A stretch of 64,000 nt of DNA from Thiothrix subterranea (GTDB taxonomy: Bacteria > Pseudomonadota > Gammaproteobacteria > Thiotrichales > Thiotrichaceae). How positions within the stretch are numbered: position 1 is the first letter of the stretch; each line of letters opens with the position of its first letter. This document shows positions 8,207-19,026 of this stretch, in pieces. The stretch spans positions 2,904,001 to 2,968,000 of the forward strand of contig NZ_CP133217.1 in the NCBI RefSeq assembly GCF_030930995.1, in the 5' to 3' direction. A model generated the notes under the pieces. It searched no databases, was not told the origin of the DNA, and worked only from the letters and a program-made list of their open reading frames with translations. Position numbers and translations under genes: made by a program.

Positions 8207-8462
8207 AAAGCTGGCATGGACAGATGAAGCATGGGCAGACTACCTATACTGGCAAACCCAAGACAAAAAGACACTCAAACGCATCAACAAGCTAATCGAA
8301 GACACCAAACGCACGCCCTTTGAAGGCATCGGCAAACCCGAACCACTGCGGCACAACCTAGTAGGCTTTTGGTCACGCCGCATTGATGAAACTAACCGCA
8401 TAGTCTACGCAGCAGACGACGAATACCTAACCATCATCGCCTGCCGCTACCACTACGACTAA
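8199..8462 (+). CDS. yoeB: YoeB family mRNA interferase toxin
   Basis: An 87-residue RelE-superfamily toxin of the YoeB branch, which cuts mRNA in the ribosomal A site. The family marks are visible: WTDEAWADYLYWQ at the start, GIGKPEPL, WSRRIDETNRIVY and the CRYHYD C-terminus that carries the catalytic histidine and tyrosine. It overlaps yefM and ends convergent with guaA, separated by a GC-rich hairpin. All parts look intact, so this is likely a working module. Confidence 0.92.
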   Translation: MTKKLAWTDEAWADYLYWQTQDKKTLKRINKLIEDTKRTPFEGIGKPEPLRHNLVGFWSRRIDETNRIVYAADDEYLTIIACRYHYD

Positions 8463-8479
8463 CCCCATCCCCTCTTACT

Positions 8480-8506
8480 CCCCTCGCCCGCTTCGCGGGA
8501 GAGGGG
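8480..8506. terminator. GC-rich hairpin between convergent yoeB and guaA
   Basis: CCCCT-C-GCCCG pairs with GCGGG-A-GAGGGG around a short CTTC loop between the two convergent genes. There is no T-run on either side, so it may be a REP-like hairpin or a bidirectional stop rather than a classical intrinsic terminator. Confidence 0.45.
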
Positions 8507-8522
8507 CTGGGGGTGAGGGTCT

Positions 8523-10100
8523 TCACTCCCACTCAATCGTAGCCGGTGGCTTCCCCGAAATATCATAAACCACCCGCGAAACCCCGCGTATCTCATTGAT
8601 AATCCGGCGCGACAACAGATCCAGCAACTCATACGGCAAATGCGCCCAACGCGCCGTCATAAAGTCAATCGTCTCCACCGCCCGCAACGCAATCACATAA
8701 TCATAACGCCGCCCATCGCCAGTCACACCCACCGATTTCACTGGCAAAAACACCGCAAACGCCTGCGAAGTCTTGTCATACAAATCATGCTTGCGCAGTT
8801 CTTCGATGAAGATATGGTCAGCCAAACGCAGCAAATCCGCGTATTCCTTCTTCACCTCACCCAGAATCCGCACACCCAAACCGGGGCCTGGGAACGGGTG
8901 GCGATACACCATTTCCGGCGGCAAACCGAGTTCCACCCCCATCACGCGCACTTCATCCTTGAACAATTCGCGTAACGGCTCAACCAGCCCCATCTTCATG
9001 TTTTCCGGCAAACCGCCGACGTTATGGTGCGACTTAATCAAATGCGCCTTGCCCGTTTTCGCCCCCGCCGATTCGATCACATCCGGGTAAATCGTACCTT
9101 GTGCCAACCATTTCGCCGAAGTCAGCTTAGAGGATTCCTCATCGAAAATATCAATGAACAACCCGCCAATGATCTTGCGCTTCTTCTCCGGGTCAGTGAC
9201 ACCCGCGAGAGCTGACAAGAAACGTTCCTCCGCATCCACCCGAATCACTTTCACGCCCATGTGTTCAGCGAACATCGCCATCACCTGATCGCCTTCGCGG
9301 TAACGCAGCAAGCCGGTATCCACGAATACGCACGTCAATTGCGTACCAATCGCCTTATGCAACAACGCCGCAACGACTGACGAATCCACCCCGCCAGACA
9401 AGCCCAAAATCACCTCATCCGACCCAACTTTTTCACGCACGGTACGGATGTTTTCGTCGATGATATTCGCCGTCGTCCACAACCCCGCACAACCGCAAAT
9501 GCCCTGCACAAAGCGTTGCAAAATGCGCTTGCCCTGCTTGGTATGCGTCACTTCCGGGTGGAATTGCAATGCGTAGAAATGCCGCGATTCATCCGCCATC
9601 CCCGCAATCGGCGCGGAATCGGTACTCGCCATTAGCTTAAAACCTTCCGGCATCGCGGTGACTTTATCGCCATGCGACATCCACACATCCAGCAAGCCAA
9701 AACCGTCGGCGGTCACATGGTCTTCGATTTCGCGCAACAATTCGGTATGCCCACGCGCCCGCACTTGCGCATAACCAAATTCGCAATGGCTGGACGATTC
9801 CACCGCCCCGCCGAGTTGCACCGCCATCGTCTGCATCCCGTAGCAAATGCCCAACACCGGCACACCCAGCGTAAACACATTCTCAGGCGCTTTCGGCGGT
9901 TCAGCATCCGTCACCGATTCAGGGCCACCGGACAAAATAATGCCTTTCGCACCAAAATCAGCAACCGCTTGCGCTTCCACATCCCAAGGGTAAATCTCAC
10001 AATAAACCCCAACCTCGCGCACACGCCGCGCAATCAACTGCGTATATTGCGAACCGAAATCGAGGATCAGTACACGATCCGCATGAATATTCTGTGTCAT
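8523..10100 (-). CDS. guaA: GMP synthase (glutamine-hydrolysing)
   Basis: Converts XMP to GMP using ATP and glutamine in the cytoplasm. The N-terminal glutamine amidotransferase domain has the nucleophile cysteine in LGICYGMQ and the HPEVTHT motif; the synthetase domain has the PP-loop LSGGVDSSV, and the C-terminal dimerisation domain ends in the usual PATIEWE. Length 525 residues is normal. The ATG at 10100 is chosen over a TTG one codon earlier. It follows guaB directly, so both are made from one message. Confidence 0.98.
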   Translation of the reverse strand: MTQNIHADRVLILDFGSQYTQLIARRVREVGVYCEIYPWDVEAQAVADFGAKGIILSGGPESVTDAEPPKAPENVFTLGVPVLGICYGMQTMAVQLGGAVESSSHCEFGYAQVRARGHTELLREIEDHVTADGFGLLDVWMSHGDKVTAMPEGFKLMASTDSAPIAGMADESRHFYALQFHPEVTHTKQGKRILQRFVQGICGCAGLWTTANIIDENIRTVREKVGSDEVILGLSGGVDSSVVAALLHKAIGTQLTCVFVDTGLLRYREGDQVMAMFAEHMGVKVIRVDAEERFLSALAGVTDPEKKRKIIGGLFIDIFDEESSKLTSAKWLAQGTIYPDVIESAGAKTGKAHLIKSHHNVGGLPENMKMGLVEPLRELFKDEVRVMGVELGLPPEMVYRHPFPGPGLGVRILGEVKKEYADLLRLADHIFIEELRKHDLYDKTSQAFAVFLPVKSVGVTGDGRRYDYVIALRAVETIDFMTARWAHLPYELLDLLSRRIINEIRGVSRVVYDISGKPPATIEWE

Positions 10101-10103
10101 CAA

Positions 10104-11597
<1,494 letters not shown>

Positions 11598-11609
11598 TCA
11601 TTATAGGGT

Positions 11610-11638
11610 TTGACCTCCAGTCGGTAAACTGCTATCAA
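11610..11638 (+). promoter_or_regulatory. Putative sigma70 promoter for the SoxK-like gene
   Basis: TTGACC at 11610-11615 and TATCAA at 11633-11638 with a 17-base spacer precede the SoxK-like gene by about 70 bases. Found by eye only. Confidence 0.4.
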
Positions 11639-11710
11639 TACGCTCCAGAGTATTTCAAGTAATTTGATATATCTCATTGACGTATTTTTTAGGAGAGGAG
11701 GAACTCATTG

Positions 11711-12112
11711 ATGAACTTAAAAGCACTATTCGCAGCACTTGCACTGTCCCTGATGGCATCCGTGGCTTTTGCGGCTGACGACAAAAAAGCCGAAGCAAAA
11801 GACGATAAGCCAGCAGAAGCGAAAAAAGAAGAAGCAGTTGCACTGAAAGACAGTGTTGATGCTAAAGTAAAAGCGGCTATCGAAGCGGCAAAGACTGCCA
11901 ATGATGCGGCGAAAAAAGCCGGTTTTGAATGGTACTGGGGCAATAAACCCGCAGGCAAGCACTTGGAAGACGCGATCAAAGCCGCTAACGATGGCAAGAA
12001 CGACGATGCCATGAAAATTGCTAAAGCCGTTGAAACCGCTGGCGTACAAGGTCAAGAACAAGCAGAAAAAGCTAAAACGGCTGGCCCTGCGGCTCCCGGT
12101 GCAAAAAGCTAA
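11711..12112 (+). CDS. SoxXA-binding protein-like (SoxK-like) small periplasmic protein
   Basis: A 133-residue exported protein: signal peptide with cleavage likely after AFA near residue 22, then a lysine/alanine/glutamate-rich linker. The C-terminal segment (IEAAKTANDAAKKAGFEW, then HLEDAIKAANDGKNDDAMKIAK and QGQEQAEKA) follows the pattern of SoxK/SoxXA-binding proteins, which assist the SoxXA cytochrome in thiosulfate oxidation. No other sox gene is next to it. AGGAGAGGAGG gives a very strong ribosome site for the ATG at 11711, and a clear terminator follows, so it is a single-gene, probably highly expressed unit. The assignment rests on pattern memory. Confidence 0.6.
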   Translation: MNLKALFAALALSLMASVAFAADDKKAEAKDDKPAEAKKEEAVALKDSVDAKVKAAIEAAKTANDAAKKAGFEWYWGNKPAGKHLEDAIKAANDGKNDDAMKIAKAVETAGVQGQEQAEKAKTAGPAAPGAKS

Positions 12113-12140
12113 ACGCTGATTGCAACCAGCCAATCTTGAA

Positions 12141-12168
12141 AAAGCCGAGCAATGTCTCGGCTTTTTTT
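12141..12168 (+). terminator. Rho-independent terminator after the SoxK-like gene
   Basis: AAGCCGAG, a short loop, CTCGGCTT, then a T-run: a textbook intrinsic terminator between the SoxK-like gene and xseA. Confidence 0.85.
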
Positions 12169-12181
12169 ATACAGTTAGCGA

Positions 12182-13519
12182 ATGCAAAACGAACGAATCA
12201 CTTTCAGTGTCTCTCAACTCAACGCCGAAGTTGGGCAACGCCTGTCCCAAGGCTTCCCTGCCCTGTGGGTGGAAGGCGAAATATCCAATTTCACCCGCGC
12301 GAGTTCCGGGCATTTATACCTCAGCCTGAAAGATGCCGGAGCGCAAGTGCGCTGTGCCATGTTCAAAGGACGCGCCTCCAGCCTGAAGCTTATTCCCAAA
12401 AACGGTTTGAAAGTGTTGGTGCGCGGCAAAGTCGGTTTGTACGAACCACGCGGTGAATACCAGTTCATTATCGAACACATGGAAGATGCCGGAGTTGGCG
12501 CATTGCAACGCCAGTTTGAAGAACTCAAACAGCGCTTGCAGGCACAAGGCTTATTCGCCCCCGAACACAAGCAAACCCTGCCCGCGTTTCCGCGTTGTAT
12601 CGGGGTCATCACCTCACCGACAGGTGCTGCGATTCGCGACATCCTCAACGTATTGAAACGGCGTTGCCCACAAATTCCGGTGCTAGTTTACCCCGTGCTC
12701 GTGCAGGGCGAAGGTGCAAAAGACCAAATTGTTAACGCCATCCGCCAAGCTGACAGGAAAAAACATTGTGATGTGCTAATTCTGACACGCGGCGGCGGCT
12801 CGATCGAAGACTTGTGGTCGTTCAATGAAGAAGTGGTGGCACACGCGATTTACGCCTGTTCCCTGCCCATTATCAGCGGAGTGGGGCATGAAATCGACTT
12901 CACGATTGCGGATTTTGTGGCAGATGTCCGCGCACCTACGCCATCAGCAGCCGCTGAATTGGTCAGCCCCGATATGGCAGCGCTGCAAACCCACGTGCAA
13001 CGGCTGCTATTTCAACTTCAACGCCATCAGCAACGGCGCTTACAGACTGCCAGCGAACACCTAAAACGTTTGCAACAACGCTTGGAAAACCAACGCCCGA
13101 CCAATCGCTTTCAGCAAAAAGTGCAGCGCTTGGATGAACTCGACATGCGCTTACAAACCGCCCTCCAGCGTTATTTGCAAAGCCAGCAACAGCGCGTAGC
13201 AAATCTATCCTCGCGCTTACAGTTGCAATCCCCGCAACGCCAAATACAACAGCAGCAAGTGCAATTGTCACGCTGGCAACAATACCTGCACGTATTAATC
13301 CAACAACGTTTGGAAAAAGCGCGTAACCGGCTGCAAATGCAAGCGGGGCAATTACACGCCCTGAGTCCATTGGCAACGCTAGAACGCGGCTATGGCATTG
13401 TGCGCCATCAAGAAACCGGGAAAGTCGTGCGTAACACCACTGCCCTACGTTTAGGGCAAACGGTTGCCACGCAACTGCAAAACGGCAGTTTTGAAAGTAT
13501 CGTTACCCGCGTTCCCTAA
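12182..13519 (+). CDS. xseA: Exodeoxyribonuclease VII large subunit
   Basis: Catalytic subunit of ExoVII, which degrades single-stranded DNA. The N-terminal OB-fold (ITFSVSQLNAEVG, LWVEGEISNF) is followed by the catalytic core with GVITSPTGAAIRDIL and LTRGGGSIEDLW, and a long glutamine/arginine-rich coiled coil that binds the small subunit. At 445 residues the length is normal. Its 3' end overlaps the convergent RpfE-like gene by 17 bases. The small subunit gene is not in this window. Confidence 0.97.
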   Translation: MQNERITFSVSQLNAEVGQRLSQGFPALWVEGEISNFTRASSGHLYLSLKDAGAQVRCAMFKGRASSLKLIPKNGLKVLVRGKVGLYEPRGEYQFIIEHMEDAGVGALQRQFEELKQRLQAQGLFAPEHKQTLPAFPRCIGVITSPTGAAIRDILNVLKRRCPQIPVLVYPVLVQGEGAKDQIVNAIRQADRKKHCDVLILTRGGGSIEDLWSFNEEVVAHAIYACSLPIISGVGHEIDFTIADFVADVRAPTPSAAAELVSPDMAALQTHVQRLLFQLQRHQQRRLQTASEHLKRLQQRLENQRPTNRFQQKVQRLDELDMRLQTALQRYLQSQQQRVANLSSRLQLQSPQRQIQQQQVQLSRWQQYLHVLIQQRLEKARNRLQMQAGQLHALSPLATLERGYGIVRHQETGKVVRNTTALRLGQTVATQLQNGSFESIVTRVP

Positions 13520-14510
13520 GCTGTTCCCACGTAGCACTGCGGGTTTGCCAAAACTTCCAAGCAGGCGTGGGCTGGCAGTGCAAAGTACGCCCATCGCAAG
13601 CCGTCAAGCTGACTGAAAACTTGCCGGATTGCAGCCCCGCTAATGCCGGTGCAAACCAGTGCTGATCCATTAAATCAAGTGTTTGTTGCCAGCTTTGCAT
13701 GTCGTCACTCACACTCGGTACGTGCAAAGCATCCAGAACCAGCGCATACGTTTTGCCAGTTTCCAACCCAGCTTCCGACAGTGTGGTCGGCGCTTGATGT
13801 GGCGTATTGCTTGCCAATGCCATCACCTGACTGATCAGCGTTATACCAATAAATCCGTCGAATGCGTTTGCGGGCACGGGAACAATGGAAGCAGGATTTG
13901 CCGCCCCCCACAGCCACAACGCATTCACCGCTGGGCTTTCGCACGTATGCAATAACATCTGAATTTCATTGAGCAAGCGATGCCAGTAACGTTTATCGCC
14001 TTGTGGCAGCAACGCAAAAATGCTTTGCCCCAAAGCTTGCGACAGCGGCACGGTACGCAAGCTTGCATCAGCTTGCACCCGTTCCCCCAGCAAGTACCAA
14101 CGCTGCGGATGTTTGGCGACCAATTGCAAACCGTCTTCCTGCAAATGCCGATTCAGCACCGCTAACAAGCGCGTCACCTCATCCAGCGTCAGGGATGGCA
14201 ATTCCGGTTGCATCACCACGCTATCCAACCCACTTTTCAGCCATACCGGATCCGCACACAACAACGCGGTTGGCGGCGGCGAACCAAAATCGGCGCAATA
14301 ACGGTAATAAGCGAACGGGATTTCATTGCCCGCCGATTGCCCATAATCATGAAACAGCGTCGCTTCCAAGCCCTGCACCGGCACGGTAGTGATGCTGCTA
14401 TTAGCACACAAACGCAATAGATTGCTGGCGGCGGGTTGAAAGGCAAAGTCTTTGCACCATAAATCCAGCGGCTGGAATAAACCGGGCAGGTAAAAATGCA
14501 GCTTGATCAT
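13503..14510 (-). CDS. RpfE-like conserved hypothetical protein
   Basis: A 335-residue cytoplasmic protein resembling the uncharacterised RpfE family annotated near phosphoglycerate-mutase-like regulators in beta- and gammaproteobacteria: it starts MIKLHFYLPGLF, has a CADPVWL segment and a central WLWGAANP motif. Function is not known. ATG at 14510 overlaps the stop of the DUF938 methyltransferase (ATGA), which settles the start over an upstream GTG. The two genes form a small minus-strand operon that runs into xseA from the opposite side. Confidence 0.6.
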   Translation of the reverse strand: MIKLHFYLPGLFQPLDLWCKDFAFQPAASNLLRLCANSSITTVPVQGLEATLFHDYGQSAGNEIPFAYYRYCADFGSPPPTALLCADPVWLKSGLDSVVMQPELPSLTLDEVTRLLAVLNRHLQEDGLQLVAKHPQRWYLLGERVQADASLRTVPLSQALGQSIFALLPQGDKRYWHRLLNEIQMLLHTCESPAVNALWLWGAANPASIVPVPANAFDGFIGITLISQVMALASNTPHQAPTTLSEAGLETGKTYALVLDALHVPSVSDDMQSWQQTLDLMDQHWFAPALAGLQSGKFSVSLTACDGRTLHCQPTPAWKFWQTRSATWEQLRERG

Positions 14511-15115
14511 GCCTGCATACGCCGATGCCACACCAATAAACGGTTATTCACCGGCATCGTGTAATCCTGTTGCAGGTACATTCCCGCCCGTTCTGCTAAC
14601 CGATTCAAATCGGCAAAATCGCGAATTCCACTGCGCGGGTCACGCATCTGCAACCATTGATCAAACCGCGCATTGCTCTCGCTGGTATATTGCCCCTTGT
14701 AATTAAACGGGCCATAGAGCATAAACAAACCTTTATTCGGCAATAACTTACCGACTCCAGCAAACAATGCCTCAACCGCTTCCCACCCCATAATATGTAC
14801 GGTATTCGCGGAATACACCGCCTGCACGTTCAGTTCAGGCCAAGGGTCATGCATCACATCCAGCGGCACGGGGTTGCGGGTATTCGGCAAATTCGCCTCA
14901 TCCAACCAACACTGAATACCCGCATGATGCTCGCGTACATCGCTGGTGTGCCAAAGCAAATGCGGCAACTGTGCAGCAAAATGCACCGCGTGTTGCCCCG
15001 TGCCACTGCCGATTTCCAACACCGCCGCGCAATCCTGCAAAAGCGGCTGAATCACGGCTAAAATCGGCGCTTTATTTTCTTCACAGGCTTCAGAAAAGGG
15101 TTTTGCTGTCATCAT
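14507..15115 (-). CDS. DUF938 SAM-dependent methyltransferase
   Basis: A 202-residue class I methyltransferase of the DUF938 family. The SAM-binding motif I is VLEIGSGTGQHAVHFA; AEN-like SANTVHIM and LYGPFNYKGQYTS segments are characteristic of the family. The substrate is unknown. Two ATGs lie at the start and the first is used. It is coupled to the downstream RpfE-like gene by a four-base overlap. Confidence 0.85.
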   Translation of the reverse strand: MMTAKPFSEACEENKAPILAVIQPLLQDCAAVLEIGSGTGQHAVHFAAQLPHLLWHTSDVREHHAGIQCWLDEANLPNTRNPVPLDVMHDPWPELNVQAVYSANTVHIMGWEAVEALFAGVGKLLPNKGLFMLYGPFNYKGQYTSESNARFDQWLQMRDPRSGIRDFADLNRLAERAGMYLQQDYTMPVNNRLLVWHRRMQA

Positions 15116-15163
15116 CGGACATCCTCAGGTTAGAATTACGCGCTTATCCATGGCGTAACCATT

Positions 15164-15721
15164 ATGAAAAAATACCTACCCGTTATCCTAACTACCCTAC
15201 TATTGACGGGCTGTCTCGACCGTTTCGACGCACAGCCCGACGACAAACTGCAAGCGCAATTGCCACCGGGCGCACGCATTACCGACGACGGTACAATGTT
15301 GGCGCAAGGGCGCGTAGTCGGCGTTAGCGATGGCGACACCTTAACCGTGTTAGCCAGCAACAAGCGCAATTACAAAATCCGCCTACAAGGGATTGACGCG
15401 CCTGAAACCAAGCAAGCGCACGGGCAAAAATGCAAAGAAATGCTCATGACCCGCGCTGTCAACCTCACTGCCGAGGTCGAAGCGTACAAACTCGACCGCT
15501 ACGGGCGCGTCATCGGCAAAGTCACGGTAGAAGGGAAGGATGTGGCGCTAGAACAAATCAAAGCCGGGTGCGGCTGGCATTACGACGCCTACGCCAAAGA
15601 GCAAAGCGCTGACGATCAAGCCGCGTATGCCGCTGCGGAAAAACAAGCGCGTAAAGCCAAGCGCGGCTTATGGCGCGACAAGCAACCGCAAGCCCCATGG
15701 GATTTCCGCAAACAACAGTAA
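15164..15721 (+). CDS. Thermonuclease (SNase-like) lipoprotein
   Basis: A 185-residue staphylococcal-nuclease-like protein. The lipobox LLTGC sets the lipidated cysteine near residue 18, so it should be anchored in the envelope facing the periplasm. The SNase domain runs from about residue 48 to 170, with DGDTL, RLQGIDAPET and LDRYGR carrying the calcium and catalytic residues. It likely degrades nucleic acid outside the cytoplasm. It is divergent from the DUF938 gene and convergent with epmB. Confidence 0.88.
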   Translation: MKKYLPVILTTLLLTGCLDRFDAQPDDKLQAQLPPGARITDDGTMLAQGRVVGVSDGDTLTVLASNKRNYKIRLQGIDAPETKQAHGQKCKEMLMTRAVNLTAEVEAYKLDRYGRVIGKVTVEGKDVALEQIKAGCGWHYDAYAKEQSADDQAAYAAAEKQARKAKRGLWRDKQPQAPWDFRKQQ

Positions 15722-15727
15722 TTCCAG

Positions 15728-16726
15728 CTAGAAAAGCGGCGTTTTGGCGTTTTCCCCTGCCACTTCGCGCACCAATTTCGGCACGAGGAAACCGGGCAAT
15801 TGTTGACGCATGTCATCCACCATGCGGATTGCCTCGGTTTCTGCCACCTCAAAATGTGCCGCCCCTGCCACCCGATCCAACACGTGCAAGTAATACGGCA
15901 AAACGCGCTCGGCAAATAACGCTTCGCTCAACGCCACCTGTGCCTGCACACTGTCATTCACCCCACGCAATAACACCGCCTGATTCAACAAGGTCACACC
16001 CGCCGAATGCAAAGCGGCTAAAGCGTGACGCACATCGTCCGCCGCCAACTCTTGCGCGTGATTGGCGTGAATCACCATCACCACTTGCTGACGAATAGTT
16101 GCCAACATCTGCAAGAATCCCGCATCAATCCGCGACGGCAACACCACCGGCAAACGGGTATGAAAACGCACCCGCTTCACATGAGAAATACCGTTCAACT
16201 GTTTGAAAAACAATGCTAAACGTTCATCAGCAAGCGTCAGCGGATCACCGCCACTCAAAATCACTTCGCACACATCGGGATTGGCACGGATATACGCCAA
16301 TGCCCCTTCCCACTCGCCCTTCACCGGATTCGACTCGCTGTAAGGAAAATGCCGCCGGAAACAATAACGGCAATGCACCGCACACGCGCCCGTCGTCACC
16401 AACAACACCCGCCCATGATACTTGTGCAATACGCCATCGGCTACCAGCGCGTGCTGATCACCGACCGGATCGTGATTGAAACCTTCCACCATTTGCAACT
16501 CGTCATCCAAAGGTAGCACTTGGCGTAACAGCGGGTCGTTCCAATCACCGTGTTTCATCCGAGCGACGTAGCTGTGGGGAACTAGCAGGCGGAATTGGCG
16601 AGTAGCATCCGTATTCACACCTCTCCCTTCCAGCCCCAACGCTTGCATCAATACCGACGGATCGCGCACCGCCCCCGCCAACTCACGCTGCCAGCCCACT
16701 ACCGGTATTTGTTTATAAAGTAACAT
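15728..16726 (-). CDS. epmB: EF-P beta-lysylation protein EpmB (lysine 2,3-aminomutase-like)
   Basis: Radical-SAM enzyme that isomerises lysine to (R)-beta-lysine for attachment to elongation factor P. The CAVHCRYCFRR motif supplies the three cysteines of the iron-sulfur cluster, and LSGGDPL binds SAM. The ATG at 16726 (MLLYKQIPVVGWQ) is chosen because conserved sequence begins there; the longer frame upstream runs antisense into vapC. About 332 residues, normal. Its start overlaps the 3' end of vapC by 14 bases, so it is likely read on the same message as the VapBC pair. efp and epmA are just beyond. Confidence 0.93.
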   Translation of the reverse strand: MLLYKQIPVVGWQRELAGAVRDPSVLMQALGLEGRGVNTDATRQFRLLVPHSYVARMKHGDWNDPLLRQVLPLDDELQMVEGFNHDPVGDQHALVADGVLHKYHGRVLLVTTGACAVHCRYCFRRHFPYSESNPVKGEWEGALAYIRANPDVCEVILSGGDPLTLADERLALFFKQLNGISHVKRVRFHTRLPVVLPSRIDAGFLQMLATIRQQVVMVIHANHAQELAADDVRHALAALHSAGVTLLNQAVLLRGVNDSVQAQVALSEALFAERVLPYYLHVLDRVAGAAHFEVAETEAIRMVDDMRQQLPGFLVPKLVREVAGENAKTPLF

Positions 16727-17105
16727 AGGGAATATCCGAATGGTTGAAATCATCGCCTTTGAACAATAGCGGCTCACCGGTGTACTTCGCCAGCGCATAC
16801 GAACAGCAATCACCGATATTCAATGCGGCACGATGCCGCCCCTTACCAAACTGCCGCCAACCTGCGCGGGCAAGTTGCGTCTGCTCCTCGTTCATATCCA
16901 CGATCTCAACCTGCAAGCGGTACAGCAACAAATCCAGCTCACGCCCACCAGCTTCACCTTTGCGACTTTCAATCACAATACTGCATTCCAGCAAGGAAAA
17001 AGCACTCATCAAACGCTTGGGGTCATCTAAAATGGCTTTGGAAAGGGCTTCAGCTTCTGGTTCGCCCAATAAAATGGCGATAATGGCAGACGTATCAATT
17101 ACCAC
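16713..17105 (-). CDS. vapC: VapC family PIN-domain ribonuclease toxin
   Basis: A 130-residue PIN-domain toxin with the expected acidic residues D4 (VIDTSA), E40, D99 (NIGDC) and D118. VapC toxins cleave tRNA or rRNA until bound by VapB. It begins with GTG overlapping the vapB stop, and its own 3' end overlaps the epmB start. It looks intact. The unusual feature is its position inside the EF-P modification cluster. Confidence 0.9.
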   Translation of the reverse strand: MVIDTSAIIAILLGEPEAEALSKAILDDPKRLMSAFSLLECSIVIESRKGEAGGRELDLLLYRLQVEIVDMNEEQTQLARAGWRQFGKGRHRAALNIGDCCSYALAKYTGEPLLFKGDDFNHSDIPYVTL

Positions 17106-17359
17106 AGGGTATTTACCCCGTGCTCGTCATAACCGAGGATTTGATCAGCACTGCGCGTATCCAAATCGGGCAAGGCACTACAGCGCCGCGAAATGACCAT
17201 AATTTCATCCAGCTTGCCATTCACTCGGCGAAAACGTTGCAGACGCTCTAATTTTTCTTCTAAAGCCATAATAATCGCGGAAGTCATATTGTAACCCGTC
17301 AGTTGCGCGATTTCGCGGGCTAACTGTTCGGCGCGTTCGTTGCGGATACTGAGTGCCAT
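17099..17359 (-). CDS. vapB: VapB family antitoxin (Rv0623-like)
   Basis: An 86-residue antitoxin of the Rv0623-like VapB group: MALSIRNERAEQLAREIAQLTG followed by a second helix with ALEEKLERL, a ribbon-helix-helix-type DNA-binding half, then a toxin-binding tail. It is the first gene of a minus-strand vapB-vapC-epmB run. A perfect palindrome 30 bases upstream is a likely autorepression site. Confidence 0.88.
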   Translation of the reverse strand: MALSIRNERAEQLAREIAQLTGYNMTSAIIMALEEKLERLQRFRRVNGKLDEIMVISRRCSALPDLDTRSADQILGYDEHGVNTLW

Positions 17360-17389
17360 CTCACATCACCGTTGTATTGAATATAAAGG

Positions 17390-17403
17390 ATTGTATATAC
17401 AAT
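17390..17403. promoter_or_regulatory. Perfect 14-bp palindrome, probable VapB operator
   Basis: ATTGTATATACAAT is exactly self-complementary and lies upstream of vapB, in the divergent gap between vapB and efp. TTGTATT recurs 15 bases closer to vapB. A VapBC complex bound here could also touch efp transcription. Confidence 0.5.
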
Positions 17404-17505
17404 ACGGCATTATGCGACTTCATGCCAATTTCTACCTGATTTTTTATCTGGATTCCGGTTATCATAGCGGGCTATTTTACGTTTAGATGATTTTGGAGAC
17501 GGACA

Positions 17506-18075
17506 ATGGCCACCTATGGTAGCAATGATTTAAGAGTTGGTGTGAAGATTATCCTCAATGGCGACCCTTACACTGTCGTGGACAGCGACTTTGTAAAACC
17601 CGGTAAAGGTCAAGCCTTCACCCGCGCCCGCGTCCGCAACCTCAAAACCGGGCGTACCATTGAACAAACCTTCAAATCCACCGAAACCCACGAAGGGGCT
17701 GACGTGGAAGACCGCGATATGGAATACCTCTATACCGACGGCGAAAACTGGACATTCATGGACAGCAGCTCCTTTGAACAGCTAGAAGCAGGCGCAACCG
17801 CCATGGCTGATGCCGTCAAATGGTTGAAAGGCAATGAAAAATGCGTCGTCACTTTATGGAACGGCGTACCATTACAAGTCACCACGCCCAACTTTGCCGA
17901 ACTGAAAATCACCCAAACCGACCCCGGTGTCCGTGGCGATACCGCGACTGGCGGCACTAAGCCTGCCACGCTCGAAACCGGCGCTGTCGTCAAAGTACCG
18001 CTTTACATGGAAGAAGGCGAAATCCTCAAAATCGACACCCGCACTGGCGAATACGTTTCCCGCGTCAAAGCGTGA
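17506..18075 (+). CDS. efp: Elongation factor P
   Basis: Relieves ribosome stalling at polyproline stretches. The 189-residue protein has the KOW-like N-terminal domain with the modified lysine at position 34 in KPGKGQAF, then two OB domains; the C-terminus has [17 protein letters not shown]. Lys34 is the site beta-lysylated by EpmA and EpmB, both encoded alongside. The stop overlaps the epmA GTG as GTGA. Confidence 0.98.
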   Translation: MATYGSNDLRVGVKIILNGDPYTVVDSDFVKPGKGQAFTRARVRNLKTGRTIEQTFKSTETHEGADVEDRDMEYLYTDGENWTFMDSSSFEQLEAGATAMADAVKWLKGNEKCVVTLWNGVPLQVTTPNFAELKITQTDPGVRGDTATGGTKPATLETGAVVKVPLYMEEGEILKIDTRTGEYVSRVKA

Positions 18076-18992
18076 ATCTAGCCGCTTTGCACGAACGCGC
18101 ATCCCTGAACCAGCAGGTGCGCGTTTTTTTTGCCGAACGCAAGGTGCTGGAAGTCGAAACCCCAGCACTCTCGCAAGCGGGCAACACCGACCCCTTCATT
18201 GACAGCTTCAGCGTCAACACACCGCACGGTTTGCGCTATTTGCACACCTCGCCGGAATACCCGATGAAACGCTTGCTGGTCGCGGGTGCGGGTGATATTT
18301 ACCAACTCTGCAAAGTGTGGCGACGTGATGAAAGCGGCAAACGCCATAACCCCGAATTCACGCTGTTAGAATGGTATCGGCTCGGTTTCACTTGGCAAAA
18401 ATTGATGTACGAAGTCGCCGATTTATTGCACACGCTGATTCCACACCTGCAAAAACCCCCACGTTTTTGCAGTTATCGTGAGGCATTCCTTGAAAGCGTG
18501 CAGCTTGATCCCCATCTTGCCACAGAAGCCGAATTGTCGGCTTGTGCGCAGGCACACGGCATCGCCATCAGCGGTGAAATGCCGGTGCAAGCTTGGCGGG
18601 ATTTGCTGTTAACGCATTGTGTGGAAACGCAATTCCCTACCGACCAATTGACGTTTCTGTACCATTACCCCGCCAGTCAATCTGCGCTGGCAACAATACA
18701 GCAGGTGGATGGGCAGGCGGTTGCGGAACGTTTCGAGGTGTATTTAGGTGCCTTGGAGCTTGGCAATGGTTATCAGGAACAAACCGATTCAGCGCAGAAT
18801 CGCTTAATTCTGGTACAAGATGCGCACACTCGCGGGCATGACATCCCCGTCGATGAACGTTTTCTTGCGGCACTCGAACACGGCTTGCCAGAATGCGCAG
18901 GCGTTGCCCTCGGCATCGACCGGATTCTGCTGTGCAGGATGCAACGCGATGACCTGAAACAGGTTATCGCTTTTTCATGGGAGGTGGCATAA
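18072..18992 (+). CDS. epmA: EF-P--(R)-beta-lysine ligase EpmA
   Basis: A lysyl-tRNA-synthetase paralogue without the anticodon domain that attaches beta-lysine to Lys34 of EF-P. At 306 residues it is the usual short form. Class II motifs are visible: [12 protein letters not shown] near the start, [22 protein letters not shown] (motif 2 region, residues about 85-105) and [11 protein letters not shown] (motif 3). It starts with GTG overlapping the efp stop, so the target and its modifier are made together. Confidence 0.95.
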   Translation: MNLAALHERASLNQQVRVFFAERKVLEVETPALSQAGNTDPFIDSFSVNTPHGLRYLHTSPEYPMKRLLVAGAGDIYQLCKVWRRDESGKRHNPEFTLLEWYRLGFTWQKLMYEVADLLHTLIPHLQKPPRFCSYREAFLESVQLDPHLATEAELSACAQAHGIAISGEMPVQAWRDLLLTHCVETQFPTDQLTFLYHYPASQSALATIQQVDGQAVAERFEVYLGALELGNGYQEQTDSAQNRLILVQDAHTRGHDIPVDERFLAALEHGLPECAGVALGIDRILLCRMQRDDLKQVIAFSWEVA

Positions 18993-19026
18993 TAGCCGCC
19001 GACAATAACAGTCAAGGAGATTGAAC

